Assembly: GCA_019722365.1 (NCBI GenBank)
Contig: JADFUC010002090.1
Location: forward strand, 1 to 64,000
DNA: 64,000 nt
Source: Lithospermum erythrorhizon
Lineage: Eukaryota > Streptophyta > Magnoliopsida > Boraginales > Boraginaceae
Direction: 5' to 3'
Positions 47,410 through 59,612 of the stretch are shown here, piece after piece. A program made the position numbers and the translations under genes. Within the stretch, counting starts at the first letter, position 1. Each line of letters begins with the position of its first letter. The notes below the pieces were generated by a model. That model saw only the letters and a list, made by a program, of their open reading frames with translations, did no database searches and had not been told where the DNA came from.

Positions 47410-47930
47410 GGGGTGGCCGCAGAGATGAGTGGCCAGTGTTTCATCCGGAGAAAGTCGGGGGTGAAACTTAGAATAAATGGGCTTGGAGGCCCACGAGTGA
47501 GCCGAGGAATGCCATAGCCTATATTAGGAGGTGTGTCCATCTGTTAAAGAAAGGAAGGCAAATTAAGGCATCAGCGGCTTGATTCGGCGCCGTGAAACGA
47601 TCGTTGGCCAATACCACGACCCCTTAATGAGCCATAATCGTGTCGGAATTGAATGAGCCGTGAGGCTCGACCCGCAATAACCGTTCCGGCAACTACAGGT
47701 AAACCTTGATGTCAAATCAAAGTAAGTTCACTTTCGTACCCAAAATACTCTTTAAATTTCGGAAACAAAGCTCTTTTTGATCGTTATTGACTTGATCATC
47801 CAGTGTTTCAAAGCCGGAACTAGCTTGGTCTTTGTTTTTAAAGGCCTTGCCGGTTTGAAACAAGGTGTATCAAAGCTCGACTTGGGCGATTTGTGATCCG
47901 ACCATTGCGAAACTTGGACCAAATCATCAT
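47410..47930 (+). mobile_element. Probable 5' LTR end of a Tat-lineage Ty3/gypsy element
   Basis: The stretch ends just before TGGCGACGCGGTGGGAG (47931-47947), which closely resembles the TGGCGCCGTCTGTGGGAA primer-binding text of Tat/Athila elements. The LTR start is not defined and no partner LTR is in the window. Confidence 0.4.
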
Positions 47931-50887
47931 TGGCGACGCGGTGGGAGATTTGCGTTTAGAGGTCACCATTACAGCGCATACCGACCATTACCATCGCCAT
48001 CATCACAGAAGCAAATGATCATGACAATAACCACCCTCGAGGAACCGAGGGGCTCAACTCGAATGATCTCCGTGTCGGCCCATGGAATGATGCCCGTAAC
48101 CGGTAAACCTCACGAACCCGGAGTGCAGGTGAAATTCGTACCCACGGAGGAGATGGCCTGGATAATTCATGAAAGGGCGGGAACTATCATTGGCGTGATG
48201 CGAAGCTCCGGGAGCAGATCCAGTTAAGAAGGAGAATCCTGGCGGAGGTATCTTCCGTCGGGAGGATGAGGAGGAGACTACTTGGCTCCCCCGAGCGAGC
48301 AAATGAAGCGATCACAGGCAAAGTAGTCATGAAGTTGTTGCGAGAACACAACATTGACTCCTTAGGCAGATGCCCGTAGCCGGCTTGCGGCGGCAATTAG
48401 ATGCCTACTGACAGGTTCTAGGCTGAAACCCGAGCGATACAGGAGTTAGCGGGGACTAGCCTCTTTTCGCGTGGCGTAAGGGGTGCCATCGTGCAGCCAG
48501 TTGGCTTCCGCCTGCCCAGATTCTGGGAAGCCCGGTCTGGAGGAAGCCTTGTCCCGCGAAATTCGATCCCAGATGTCTTCAGCTAGCCGAGACAGCGCGG
48601 TGTATTGTAGGGCACTCGGCCAGGCTAGTCGGACTGCTTGTGGCGGTTCAACCGGTTAAGGGGTGCGTTCTGTTTGAGGAGGTGAAGAATCAGAGTTCAC
48701 CTGGCTTTGTTTGAAGAATCGAGGCGGGACAAAGATGAAGCGTTCACGATGACCGGCCGGCTAATCAAAAGATAGGTGTGATTGTGTCTTTGTGGAGAAC
48801 TGCGGATGAGCAAGTTCAAGTCGCTCTCGAGCTGACCCACGAAGGATTTGGAGGAGGTCAATGAACAAGACTATAATTGTCCCGATCGGGGAAGCGAGGG
48901 AGACGATGGGTGAGAAAGCCGAGGCGCTTGGTAGGCGAGAGGCAGCCGAGCTCAGGCCCCAAAAGCAGGCGCCTTGGAGGGATTCGGGCCAGGCAGGTGG
49001 CTCCAGACGACACGCCGAGTGCCTTCCTCCTCCGGGGAGGTCGAGGAAGAGGAAGGAGGTCAAGTGGGAAAGACTCCGAATATTTGACTCCTTGAGAGGC
49101 TTTTGCTTGAGAATGTGTTCCTAGAAATTGAGGAATGACGGCTATTATTGCGGCTTTCGGCGAGGAAGACCTCTCGAATCAAAGAGATATGAGCCACAGT
49201 TGCGGTACCACAAGGACCATGGGCATGATCTTTGGCGATTGCGCCATATGAAGATTGAATAAACTTCGTTCATTCGGAGGCGGTTGAAGGACTAAATCAT
49301 GAAAAGAGACTGAGTGGCAGAATCAGCGTTTCAAGGACGGTCGAGATCTCGGATGGACTTCTGGCATCTTAGGAAGGGTCAGCCGTATCTGCAGGGCCTC
49401 GTGGGTGGTGACTCACAGGCTGTTAGGCAGACTGACGCCGAATTAAGGACATATATGCGATAGCGGTAGCCCGAGTTTCCAAATTTATCCTTTTCCTGGA
49501 AAGACTTTGAAGGGATAAAGTGCCCACACGAAGACCCTTTGGTCATCAGCCCGGGGATAGCCAACTTTGAGGTGGGACGGATATATGTATACGGATGCGT
49601 ATCTCGAAGCTAAGGATGGTAGGTAGCAGATCGTCCGGTAGCGACCACGGTGGATCTAGGCGTGGTAAAGCTGTTAGGTGTGAACCTAATTGTCCGCGAT
49701 GGGGAAGCACCCAGCGGCCAGTGACGAGGATGGTGGAGTTCACCATTGTGGATATAGACTGAGGCACATAACGGGATAATAGGCCCGCGAAACGCGTTGA
49801 TTCGAGGCGGTGGTATCATGATACGCCTCAATCTAAAATTCCCGACACGAGGCGGGGCAGGAGAGATACATGGATCAAAGGCGAGGCGTCACGGGTGCTA
49901 CGTAGCCTCCGCTGGCAGGCCAAGGTCTGAGGAATTAGAGCTTGAGGCACAGAGGAATGGCGGCGCTCGTAGGTAGGAATGTCACTTGGGCGTACCGGAG
50001 GAGGCGCATGAGGAAGATAAAGTGTCCCCAGGTTCGATAGAGGACACGTGAAGGAGATGTTTCACGATAGGCATGACCACGGGCGAGCAAAGCCATCACT
50101 TATCGAGTCTCAGAAGGAGTACAGGGGATATCTTTTCACAGGAGCAAAGGATATGTAGAGGGTGGATCCCGTTCATTGTCGGTCCATAGGTTATCTGGAA
50201 TGACCAGCATTCTGGCCGATCCCGAGCAAAGAAGAGGACTTTCTCAGAAGAGAAAAAGGGCGCCGATACGCGAAAAGGTAAGAAAGTAGGTAGGGCAAAA
50301 TGCTATCGGGGAACTTTTGTTTCCTAAACATTTAACGTAGTGTTGGTCCCCAAGCGTAATGGAACTGCAATGGGATGTGCAGTTTCACCCAGTGCAATTG
50401 GTAGAGGTCTGAAACCTACCCTTTGCACAACATCCAATAAGATTAAGTCTATTCGTCGGGTACAAGGTGGTAGACTTTCTAGATGGTTCAGGATACCCAC
50501 TTGGATATGCATGGGTAGGAGGATGTCGAGAAAAATACATTTATCGAATATGACATCTATTGTTGGAAAGTCATGACCTTTGGGCTACAGATAATGTGGG
50601 GGCCACATATCAAAGGATAATTAAACAAGGTGTTCTCCACGCTCGCTTTGGTCGGGAGCATAGAAAATTATACGGATGACATGCTCGTCGAGAGTCGGGA
50701 AACGTCGGCCCGTGAAGCTTGACTAACCGAAAGCTTTGAGAACTAATGGCTCGATCCGGAACCAAGTGTGTCTTCAGTGACCTGGAAATTCACCAAACTA
50801 CATGATCGGCTATAGGGAAATTGAGCCTAAATCAGATAAGATAGCGGCAGTGCAGGCCATCGCAGTGGGGCTGAGGAGGTCAGCGGG
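47931..50887 (+). pseudogene. Tat-lineage gag-protease-RT remnant, copy 1
   Basis: After the primer-binding site comes a gag region. Near 49195-49230 it reads YHKDHGHD, matching the Tat gag motif YCxFHxDHGHxTEEC. LVISPGIANFEVGRIYVY (about 49541-49590) matches the protease block LVIxxxIANxxVxRVLVDTG, but the catalytic DTG is lost. After 50590, GATYQRIIKQGV, then DDMLVESRE and DKIAAVQAI are the RT and connection blocks of this lineage. An LTR (50888) interrupts the next block. Stops and frameshifts are everywhere. Confidence 0.65.
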
Positions 50888-53026
50888 TGTAATAACCCGT
50901 TCCATGTGTGCATTATTATAATATTATTTGAGGAGTTGAAATTCAAATTCCATATTGAGTTGTGTTATTAAACCCGAGGCGAAAACTAAACAAAAACAAC
51001 GAGACTCAAACACAACTCTAGAAATATTTCTTGCACAACTCGTATTCTTATTAAATCATCATCGTCGAATCCCAAAATCACCTTAACTTTCATGACTCCA
51101 TGCTTACGCTGACTTCCATTTCTTTCTCGTCTTGAAGATTCGACCCTAAATTTTCTTGGAGAGTTTCCCGAGTCATCACTCGTTTTAGATAAAGCTCGAA
51201 CCTTTTAAGATCTCATGAATCTTTTAGGATGTTGACTTTTTGTTACTTGAGTTGACAGGTTTTGAAGTTGATAATGGTATGAGATAAGCCATCCCCAGCT
51301 TAGATATGGTATAAGAGGTGATAACGAATTGATTTATGAGGTTGAAATGTGTTGAAATTGAAGTTGACTTTTGTTGACTTTTTCAAAACGGTTTTAATAT
51401 GATATAAGTGTACTCTTGGACTTTTATTATAGCTGTTTTGAGGTGAAGGTTGTGATTTATATGTGATTATAGAATATTAGGATGAAATGAGTTTGTAAGT
51501 TTGAGTAGTTAAATGGGTTTTGAGATTATAGATGGTTAGAAATGGGATGATTAGTTGTTAATATCGGAACTTTATGCCTTTTGAAACTAGTAATTGGAAC
51601 TTCCGATCATTAAAATGAAAAGGATTGCCGAACTTAAGTTGGAATAAGGTTATAATGGAAACTTTAAGTTGAGATTATTTGGGAGTATAGTTATGAGATT
51701 AAATATACTCAGTAGATATTATATTACTAGTTGTATATTATAAGTACTAATTATAATTTTGAATGTTTGTTTGGCGTTGATGTGAGAAAGGTCCGTTATT
51801 TGTGATTTCTTGGACTTTTATATAAACCCGGTGAGAGTATCTATCTCTTGGTTTTGATTAACTACTTGATTACGGATATGTGTATGTGTATGTGATTTTG
51901 TGTTAAATTATATGTTGAATATCGTTGTGGGTTGATTTGTTGGGTTGTGTGCGTGGTCTACCGTAGAGTCGTATAAGGAGGTCATGTTGAGCCGTATTAG
52001 GAAGAGTTGTACATGAGTTGATGGTGTTTGTTGAGTTGTATTGTTACAATTGTTGCATACCTCGGTATAAGTGCGGTATTTTGCTCGTACCACCGCTCTG
52101 ATTCGGTGATAGCTTATGTCGGCCAGACATAAGTTTCTCCTGTATTAAGGTTGATTATATCGCGTTAGTTGTAGAAATCGGACTTATATTGAGTTGATAA
52201 ATTGTTGAGTTGATAGAATTGTTGAGTTGTTGGGTTGTTGAGTTGATAAAATTGTTGAGTTGATTGTGTTGCTGAGTTGATTAGTTGTTGAGTTGTGATG
52301 TCGTCATTGTCAGTTGATAGAGTAAGGTCGATTGATTGTTGCATGTTATTGCAGTCTTTCTTGAAATACGTATGTTATTGTTGATTGCCATCATCTTGGA
52401 ATGTTCAGCTAATTGGCAGATTTATGAACATAAAGTAAATAATAATGAAAAATATAATGACTTAAGTATTAAAGATCTTAAGTTGAATATATTATGTACT
52501 ACTTATCATCTAAGTATGCAATATAAATCTACTTTGGTACCTTGTGCGTAATTGGAGGTTAATTTCATTCTTGAGATATATATTCACTAAACTAGAACTA
52601 CGCCTTATTAAGCTATGGGCGGCAATTTCGTTGCTAGGTTGGCCAGTGGTGGTGTTCCGTCTTTAGGCTTGTTCGGGTGATTGTCTTTAGAGAACTTTGG
52701 TGGCTGGCGGGTGGTAGTTGATCATGTGATCGCATTTTTTTGTTTGGATTGTAGATCGGTTGTACGTATAGTTGTCATTTGGGATTCTTGTTATTGTATG
52801 TTGATATTTTGTACTTAGGACTTATGTTGTATGTTAGTTGCTATTTTGTGGTTAGGAATAACGCGATGGTTTCTTTTCTTAAAAATTGTTTTATAGTATA
52901 TATATATTTCTTGGGTTGTTTGAGGCAGGGTGTCTTTTAAATTTAGTCATCCATCGATTGGTGACTCGGTGTCGAGATTTGGAGCTGATTCGGCCTCGGG
53001 GCGTAAGACACAGGCGGGTCGTTACA
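50888..53026 (+). repeat. 5' LTR of the second chromovirus
   Basis: It is 2139 bp and aligns with 19452-24836 (minus its insertion) and 59613-61642. It contains a ttgagttg-rich minisatellite (about 52010-52310). Confidence 0.8.
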
Positions 53027-53329
53027 ATTTTAGTATTAGGCGTAGGTTTCATATTCTTTTTGTGGTACGTGTGGCTATGGTAATACATCAGGTTTAATGT
53101 TCACTGAGTTGTGATTAAGTCCTTTTCACGGAGTCTAAGTTTTATTTCTTTTTAGAGTAGGCATTGGGATGCCGGCCGAAATTAGGCAGTAGAGGACCCG
53201 TACGCCCGAGAGGTGCCCGTGTTGAACCCGAGATGCTTAGAGGTAGGCTACAATTGGCCCGGCGTGCGGTGGAGTTGTGGGCGCTGAGTGAGCCCGGTGT
53301 GTTCAGTACAGTTCTTCAGCCCTGTTGAT

Positions 53330-54425
53330 GGGGATGAGTTATGTTGAGGAGGATTTGAGTACGTACACGGATGGCGTCCACCGGGAGGTGATGATCAAAG
53401 TAAGCTTTTGACCGGTTCTGAAGAAATCCTGGAAGTCGCTTGGGGTGGGTTCACCGATTGATGCCATTGAGTTCATTACAGATTTGGAGACTATTTTTGA
53501 GCCCATGGGTATTGGTGGTGAGGTCAAGTTCGCCACATACGAGTGCGTAGGGAGTGCTGTGATTGGTAGGCCTTCAGGCATCCTGTTGCTAGAGGGGAGG
53601 ACCGGGTGACTAGGGAGCGCTTTGTGGCGCTGTTCGAGAGAATTATTGCATGAGTACCCACATGGTACTTTAGAAAGGATCTGATTTGGTAAGCTGGGTG
53701 TTAGATGCGAGAGGCGGTTAGTGAGTTATGTCATGCTTAAATTTATGCGCTGACAAGGAAGCGAGATTCACAAATTCGAGATGGAGTTGATATGGGAGAT
53801 TTGCCGCCGTATCCTTGACTTTCAGTTCCACTAGTTGAGGTATTTGCATTGAAAGTAGAGATGGGGTCAGTGAGCCCCGAGGCGAGAGAATTGAAGAAGG
53901 TGACAGAGTGGTCGGTATAAGGTGGATCATCTAGTTTGAGGGTTCAGGAGGAGGACTTTTCAGCCGACTCATCAAAGCCAAGTGTTTGATCGCCCGTTAG
54001 GGCCAGGGATTATTCTCTGACTTCTTAAAATGCAGGAATGCTGTCGAATCACAGTGGATCTCGAGAGGGGTGTCGCCGGGGTTAGAACTTCGTTGATGTT
54101 TCCGTTGTGGGCAGATGGGCCATAGAATGCAGGATTGTCGGGAGAGAGAAAGAGAGAGGGTAATTTGCTTCGATGTCAGCAGTCTGGACACATAGAGATT
54201 GTCCTCAGTATTCCAGAGTGGGCGGAGCCGATGCAGTCTGTGAGGAGGTACCGAGGGGAAAGCGAGAGGAGGGCCGATTTGGAGGCCTTGGGAGGTCGGG
54301 CTCGCGAGTTGGAGGTACCGGGGGCTGCCGGCGAGGTTCACGGCAGGCAGGAGTGGAAAAGGCCAAATCGATACGTTACTCGTGAGGCCTTTGGATACTC
54401 CGGTCGTAAGCAATTACACTTGTTG
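53330..54425 (+). pseudogene. Second chromovirus gag remnant
   Basis: A stretch at about 53462-53740 reads like the gypsy gag core (AIEFITDLETIFEPMGI, then ECVGSAV, then a WYFRKDL-like block). A CCHC zinc knuckle, CFRCQQSGHIE..C with one shift, lies at about 54160-54200, followed by PQYSRVGG. The frame is broken at several points. Gag would package the element RNA. Confidence 0.65.
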
Positions 54426-54429
54426 TTAT

Positions 54430-57400
54430 GATCACGGAGGCTAAGGGTACTTTTGATTCTGGAGCTCTCATTCTTTTATTTCCGGAGTTTGTGGATATTT
54501 TTTTACCTTGTAATAGAAGTCTTTACTTGTTCCACTTAATATTATGACACGGTTGGAGTCGGTTGAGTTGTTATGTATATAGAAGTTATCTTAAGAGTGA
54601 GTAATCGATTGTTAGTTGTGGATCTACTTCCGTTTGAATTAGTAGATTTTGATCTTTATCTTGGGAATGGACTAGTTATGGGGAGGCATCACGCCAAATT
54701 AGTATACCGTAAGGAGATTATTTTTGCTAGTCAGGAGTAGACGTCTGTTGTGTTTGGGGAATAGGAAGATTACGCCATCAAGTTTTATTTGAAACTTGCT
54801 TGGAGGCGGGAAGTTGATGAAGAAGGTTGTCTTTGGGTATCACAGTGGAAGCTTGGAGAGAGAGGAGAAACGAGGTTAGAGGATCGCGGTTGTTAGAGTG
54901 AGTATGTTGATGTTTTCGGAGGAGTTGCCGGGTTTACCGCTGAGAGTTTGCGTTAAGGTACTTGATTCTGTGCTTCGTATAGAATGGCTCCGGCCCGAGT
55001 TGAGAGAGTTGAAGGCTTCGGTTGCAGGGAACTTCTTGCGATAAAGGGTTTGTCGGACCGAGTATTTAGTGGGGAGTGCCGATTACGTTTTGTGAAAAGA
55101 AAGATGAATACGTTAGGGACTGTGTATATTCATGCTGATTGATAAATTATGACAATCAGAGCGACTATCCGTTACTGAAGATGAAATAGTTCTTTGACCC
55201 GGTTGAGAGGTGCGAGTATTTTCGAAGATTGATTTGAGATCTGAGTGCAGTTGAGGATTGGAGGGTGATATAAATCGAAATCCGGCCTTTCCGATCGGTA
55301 TGGGCATTGAGTTTATGGTAATGCCGTTTGGAGTTATTCATGCACGAAGCGTTCATGGATTTAATGAACCTGGTGTTTGAGGAGTTCTGAATAAATTTGT
55401 GATTGTGTTTATTAGGTAATGGGATTTACTCGAGTGATGCGGGAGGCACGAGGCAGCAGTTGTTGGAGACATTGAAGGCGGCACCAATTGTCGTAAGTTT
55501 GGTAAATGTGAATTACGAGTTTGGAGAAAATGCGGTTCTTGGGCATGTTATATCCGGTGGAAAGGTATTTGTGTGGACCGGAGAAGGTGGAGGTATCATT
55601 GGGAGGCGACTGAGGTGTGACCCGAGTGAGGGATTTCTTTGGGTTTGGTGGGTATTACGGGAGGTTTATCGGAGATTTCTGGATTGATTGCGACTCAGAT
55701 GACCCGAGGTTGACCCAGGAAGAGGTTCCACTTTTATTTGGGATGAGGATTGTGAGAGGTGTTTTGAGGAGTTGAAGAGGCGAAGTTGACTCTACGCGGT
55801 TTAGCTCTACCGTCCAGAGATTCGGGGAGAGGTTCGTGATCCTAGTGATGCTTGGCGCGGGGGTTGGGTTGTGTGTGTTGATCACGAGAATGGAAGTGAT
55901 TTCTTATGCTTAGATAGTTGAGGAACGAGAGAGGTACCCGACCCATTGATGCAGGTTAGCGGCGATTGTTTTTGCATTGAGGTGTGGGAGGCATTAATTG
56001 TATGGGGTTAGATGCAGTTTTTTGGATCGCAAAGTCTGAAGTACCTACCGATCTTGAGAGAGACACGAATTTGAGGCGGAGGAGATGGATGGAGTTTATC
56101 AGCGATTATGATGTGACAATCGAATAATAAGCTAGGGGAAGCAGGAATGTAGTAGCGGATTCTCGGAAGAGGCAGAAAGACTAGCGAGATGGAAAGCTGA
56201 CTTGGAGTTGAGCAGTAGTAAGCGGCAATGAGGTGAGGTTGTTGTATGTGAAGGAGTTAGACATGTACTTTTCTTTGATGTTATCTTGGAGTTGTAGCGT
56301 GGGATGAGAAGCTATAAGTCTCCCGATGAGGGAAGTAAAGAATGGGGATAGAAGATTTTCTGGTTGTAGAGAGTGGAGACTCACGAGGATGGATCAGGGT
56401 TATGGTATCATATTCGGATGGGTTGAAGAATTCTTGTGAGGGCTCGTAATCGCTAACCGCGTAAATCCTGGTAGCACAAAAGATGTATGAGAGTTGGGGT
56501 TGACTTTCGGTGGCCGAGAATGAAGAGAAAAGTGCGAGTTAGGTAGCGAAATATTTGGTTTGTCAGCAGGTGAAGGCGGAGCATAGACATCCCGCGGGAT
56601 TGTTGCAAACTCTTCCCATTCACGAGGTGAATATGGGAGGCTCTTACCATAGACTTTGTATTTGGAGCTTTCTGAGTCGTTGATGCGAAATGATGGGATC
56701 ACGGGTGATTGTGGATAAGTACATCAAAGTCGGCTCATTTTCTTACCTATTAGATCTACCCGATGGACTGAGGTTAAGCGAAGATGTATGTTGGTCAGGT
56801 GTGAGGCTAGCGTAGGGTCCGGTGTCGTCATTCGGAACCGTCTGAGATTCACCTCGAAGTGCGGAGGGTTTCAGGGAAACATTGGGGACTAGAGTGGAGT
56901 TAGTACATCTTTCTATCCCCGAGAGAGATGGGCAATCGGGGAAAATCCAGACTTTGGAGGATATGCTTGGCGGTTGTGTTGCTGGTTACCGGGGAGTTGA
57001 AATGGCCGAGTTGCACAAGATGGGTTCGCATTATATGGCAGTTTCATGCTAGTATCCAGGATGGCACCATTTGAAGGCGTGCTATAGGCGAAAGTCTCGA
57101 ACTGGTTGTTGGAACGAAGTGGGAGAGAGGAAAGTTTATGGTTCCGAGTTAGTTGAGAGTTCGGTGGAGAGGATTAAGTTGATACAACAAAGGCACGAGG
57201 ATAGCAGGATAAAACTGAGAATAAGTATGCCGATCGTCGCCGGGTGGGCTGTCCTTGAGAAGTTGGAGATAAATGTGTTTTTTGAGAGTTATATATCATG
57301 TAGAAAATGCGACTTGGGAGGAAAGGAAGATTTAGAGTCCCGTTATATTAGACGTTTGAGATCTTGGCGAGTAGGACCCGTGGCTTACCGTTTAGCGTTG

Positions 57401-57680
57401 CCTCGAGTTGGTTGAATTCACAATGTATTCCATGTGCTCGTGCTGAGGAAGTATATTAGGATGAGTCATGGCTTTCTTGCATTTCGGCGCGGTGGAACTT
57501 GAGAGGATACCTTTGAGGAGGAGGCCAGGGTGAGGATTTCTGATGGAAGTGGTGTGAGGAACAAAGTGGTGGCCTTGGTAGAAGTGTTGTGCGGGGAATC
57601 GGGCGTGTAAAGGAGGCTGACATGGGAGCGAGGATGATATGAGGAAGCGTTACCGGTAACTTTTCAGCGTAGGTGGTAAG
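54430..57680 (+). pseudogene. Second chromovirus pol remnant (PR-RT-RH-IN-chromodomain)
   Basis: The protease trace is FDSGAL (about 54450-54467). The RT trace includes GIEFMVMPFGVIHA (about 55302-55345), where MPFGLTNAP is expected. The RNase H trace includes SLKYLP, then RRRRWMEFISDYDVTIE (about 56033-56125). The integrase core end reads DGQSGKIQTLEDML (about 56931-56972), then MAPFEA.YRRKSRT and CWNEVGERKVYG (about 57060-57142). AYRLALP, then HNVFHVLVLRKYI and a chromodomain-like EEEARVRISD segment (about 57380-57550) close it. The order is intact but every domain is shifted or stopped, so no activity is possible. Confidence 0.7.
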
Positions 57681-57791
57681 TTGTTTTGTTTACATGTGCT
57701 TTAGCATGGCGTCGAGTTGTTTACATTAGTGCTTTCTGGTTGTTGAGTTGGAAATTTTGAGGGGCAAAATTTTTTATTAGGTGGAGTAGAC

Positions 57792-58093
57792 TATAATAAC
57801 CCAGTTCCATGTATTATTATAATATATTTGGGTTTAGAAGTTAAGTTTATGTTAAGTTGTATTTATTAACCGAGGCAGAAACTAAACCGAAAACCAAGCG
57901 AGACTCAAGCGACTCTAGAAATATCTCTTGAAGACCCGACTCATTATTCTTATTCGTAAATCGTCGAATCTCAGTCTCGCCTTAGCTTCCCAAAGGCCGA
58001 GACCCACTGCCAGTTTTTTTCTTCCATTTTCCTCCTACGTCTTGAAAGCTTTGGCCCTAAAATTTCTTGGAAGTTTACCAGGTCATCCTCTAA
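57792..58093 (+). repeat. Truncated 3' LTR of the second chromovirus (first 302 bp)
   Basis: It begins TATAATAACCC (TGTAATAACCC in the 5' copy) and is collinear with 50888-51190. It then breaks off at about 58093 and passes directly into Tat gag sequence. A purine-containing tract precedes it. Confidence 0.7.
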
Positions 58094-59612
58094 GAGTACC
58101 GCCATATGAAGATTGAGATAAACTAAATCGAGGCGGTTGAAGGACTAAATCCACAAAAGAGACGAGGAAGTGTGAATCGGCGTTTGGCCGGGACCGTCGA
58201 GATCTCGGATGGACCTACCCGACATCACGGAAGAGGGTGGCGTCATCTGGGGGGCATAAGTGGGTGAGGTAACTCACAGGCCAAGGCAGAATGACGCCCA
58301 GAGCCAGGACATATATCACGTAACCTTGAGGCGCCCGAGGATTTCAGTTGTCCTTTTCTGAAAAAGACTTTGAAGGATATGCCCATGAAGACCACTGAAT
58401 TCTCCAAAGAGATAGCCGAGCTTTGAGTGGGACGGATATATGTTTACGGATGCGTATCTCGAGCTAGGGATGAAATTTGGCGCCCGGATCGGATCGGTAG
58501 CAACCACAGTGGTAGAGATTCCTTTGGGGACGTGGTAGGCGGTAGGTGTCGAGCCTAATGGTAACGATGGGGGAAGCGCCCCTTGACGGTGACGGATGGT
58601 GGAGTTCGCCCGTTGTGGATATAGCGGACAAGGCACATGCTTGGGATAATAGGCTGACAGTAGCGATCATGTAGTTCGAGGCAGGTGGGCTGTCACTCAT
58701 CCAAAATTCCCAACAGAGCTAGGTAGGAGATCTGAGGGATCAGAGCCGAGGCATGTAGGTCTTCTAGCGGCCTCTCGCTTGAAAACGGCAATTCACGGAG
58801 GAATTGGGGAAGCAGGCTAGAGGCAGGTAAGCATACCGTAGGTGGGAAGGTCCCTTTGGAGGTACGGAGAGGCGCATGAGAGAATACAGTGTCCCGTTCG
58901 ATACTTGGGGAGGTGTTTCGATAGGCATGACCACGGGCGGGCAAGTATACTTATCTCAGAGTCACTTGGGAATGCAGGGGATATCTTTCCTGGGAGGCCA
59001 AGCATATGCGGAGGTGGATCATCATAGGTCCACCGATTATACATGACATTTCCCCAAGCAGGTCAAACAAAAGAAAAGCTCCTTTAGAAGAGAAAGAGGG
59101 GCGCTTCATTAAAGAGTAGGAAAATGTGGGAAAATACCTCAGAACTTTGGTTTGTTCACATGCTATTTATAGCGTAGTATTGGTCCCAAAGTTGCTACCA
59201 TTTACTGACATAAATGATTAATTCTTCGAAATTAGACTTCTGAGGATACCGCTGATATTCATGTTGAGGAGGATGTCGAAAAAAATGGGTTATTCGAATA
59301 TATTAGAAAGTGCTGACCTTTGGGCTGAATGTCTGGGAATTTTATATCAGAAAGGATGGTGGCAGGGTGTTCTCTCACACTTCAGTTAATTGAACATAGA
59401 AGTTATGTGGATGACATGCATCGAAGTCGGGAAGCACTCGCCCATGAAGCCAACCTTAAAACTTTGAAACTAACAATCAGGACAAGTGGCTGTCTTTGGG
59501 TATTGGCTGGGAAATTCTAGGATACATGATTAAGCTAGAGGAAGTGGCTAATCCAGACAAGATAACGTGAGTGCGTGCCATGCGAGTCATAGAGACTCAA
59601 AGGAGATGCGGT
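58094..59612 (+). pseudogene. Tat-lineage gag-protease-RT remnant, copy 2
   Basis: It is collinear with 49240-50887 over its whole length, for example 'gtcgagatctcggatggac' and 'gacggatatatgt.tacggatgcgtatctcga'. It is diverged by many substitutions and indels. It starts abruptly within the gag C-terminal region and ends at the same position at which an LTR interrupts copy 1. Target bases GCGGT occupy 59608-59612. Confidence 0.7.

Larger units (their letters stand above)
50888..57791 (+). mobile_element. Second chromovirus: 5' LTR and internal region, inserted in the Tat element
   Basis: The LTR 50888-53026 starts TGTAATAACCC and ends CGTTACA, followed by 'ttttagtattaggcg', a degenerate initiator-Met primer site (53027-53042). 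The internal region keeps gag, zinc knuckle, protease, RT, RNase H, integrase and chromodomain traces in order. The next LTR begins at 57792. The Tat sequence at its left edge carries the 5-bp target GCGGG (50883-50887). Confidence 0.75.
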
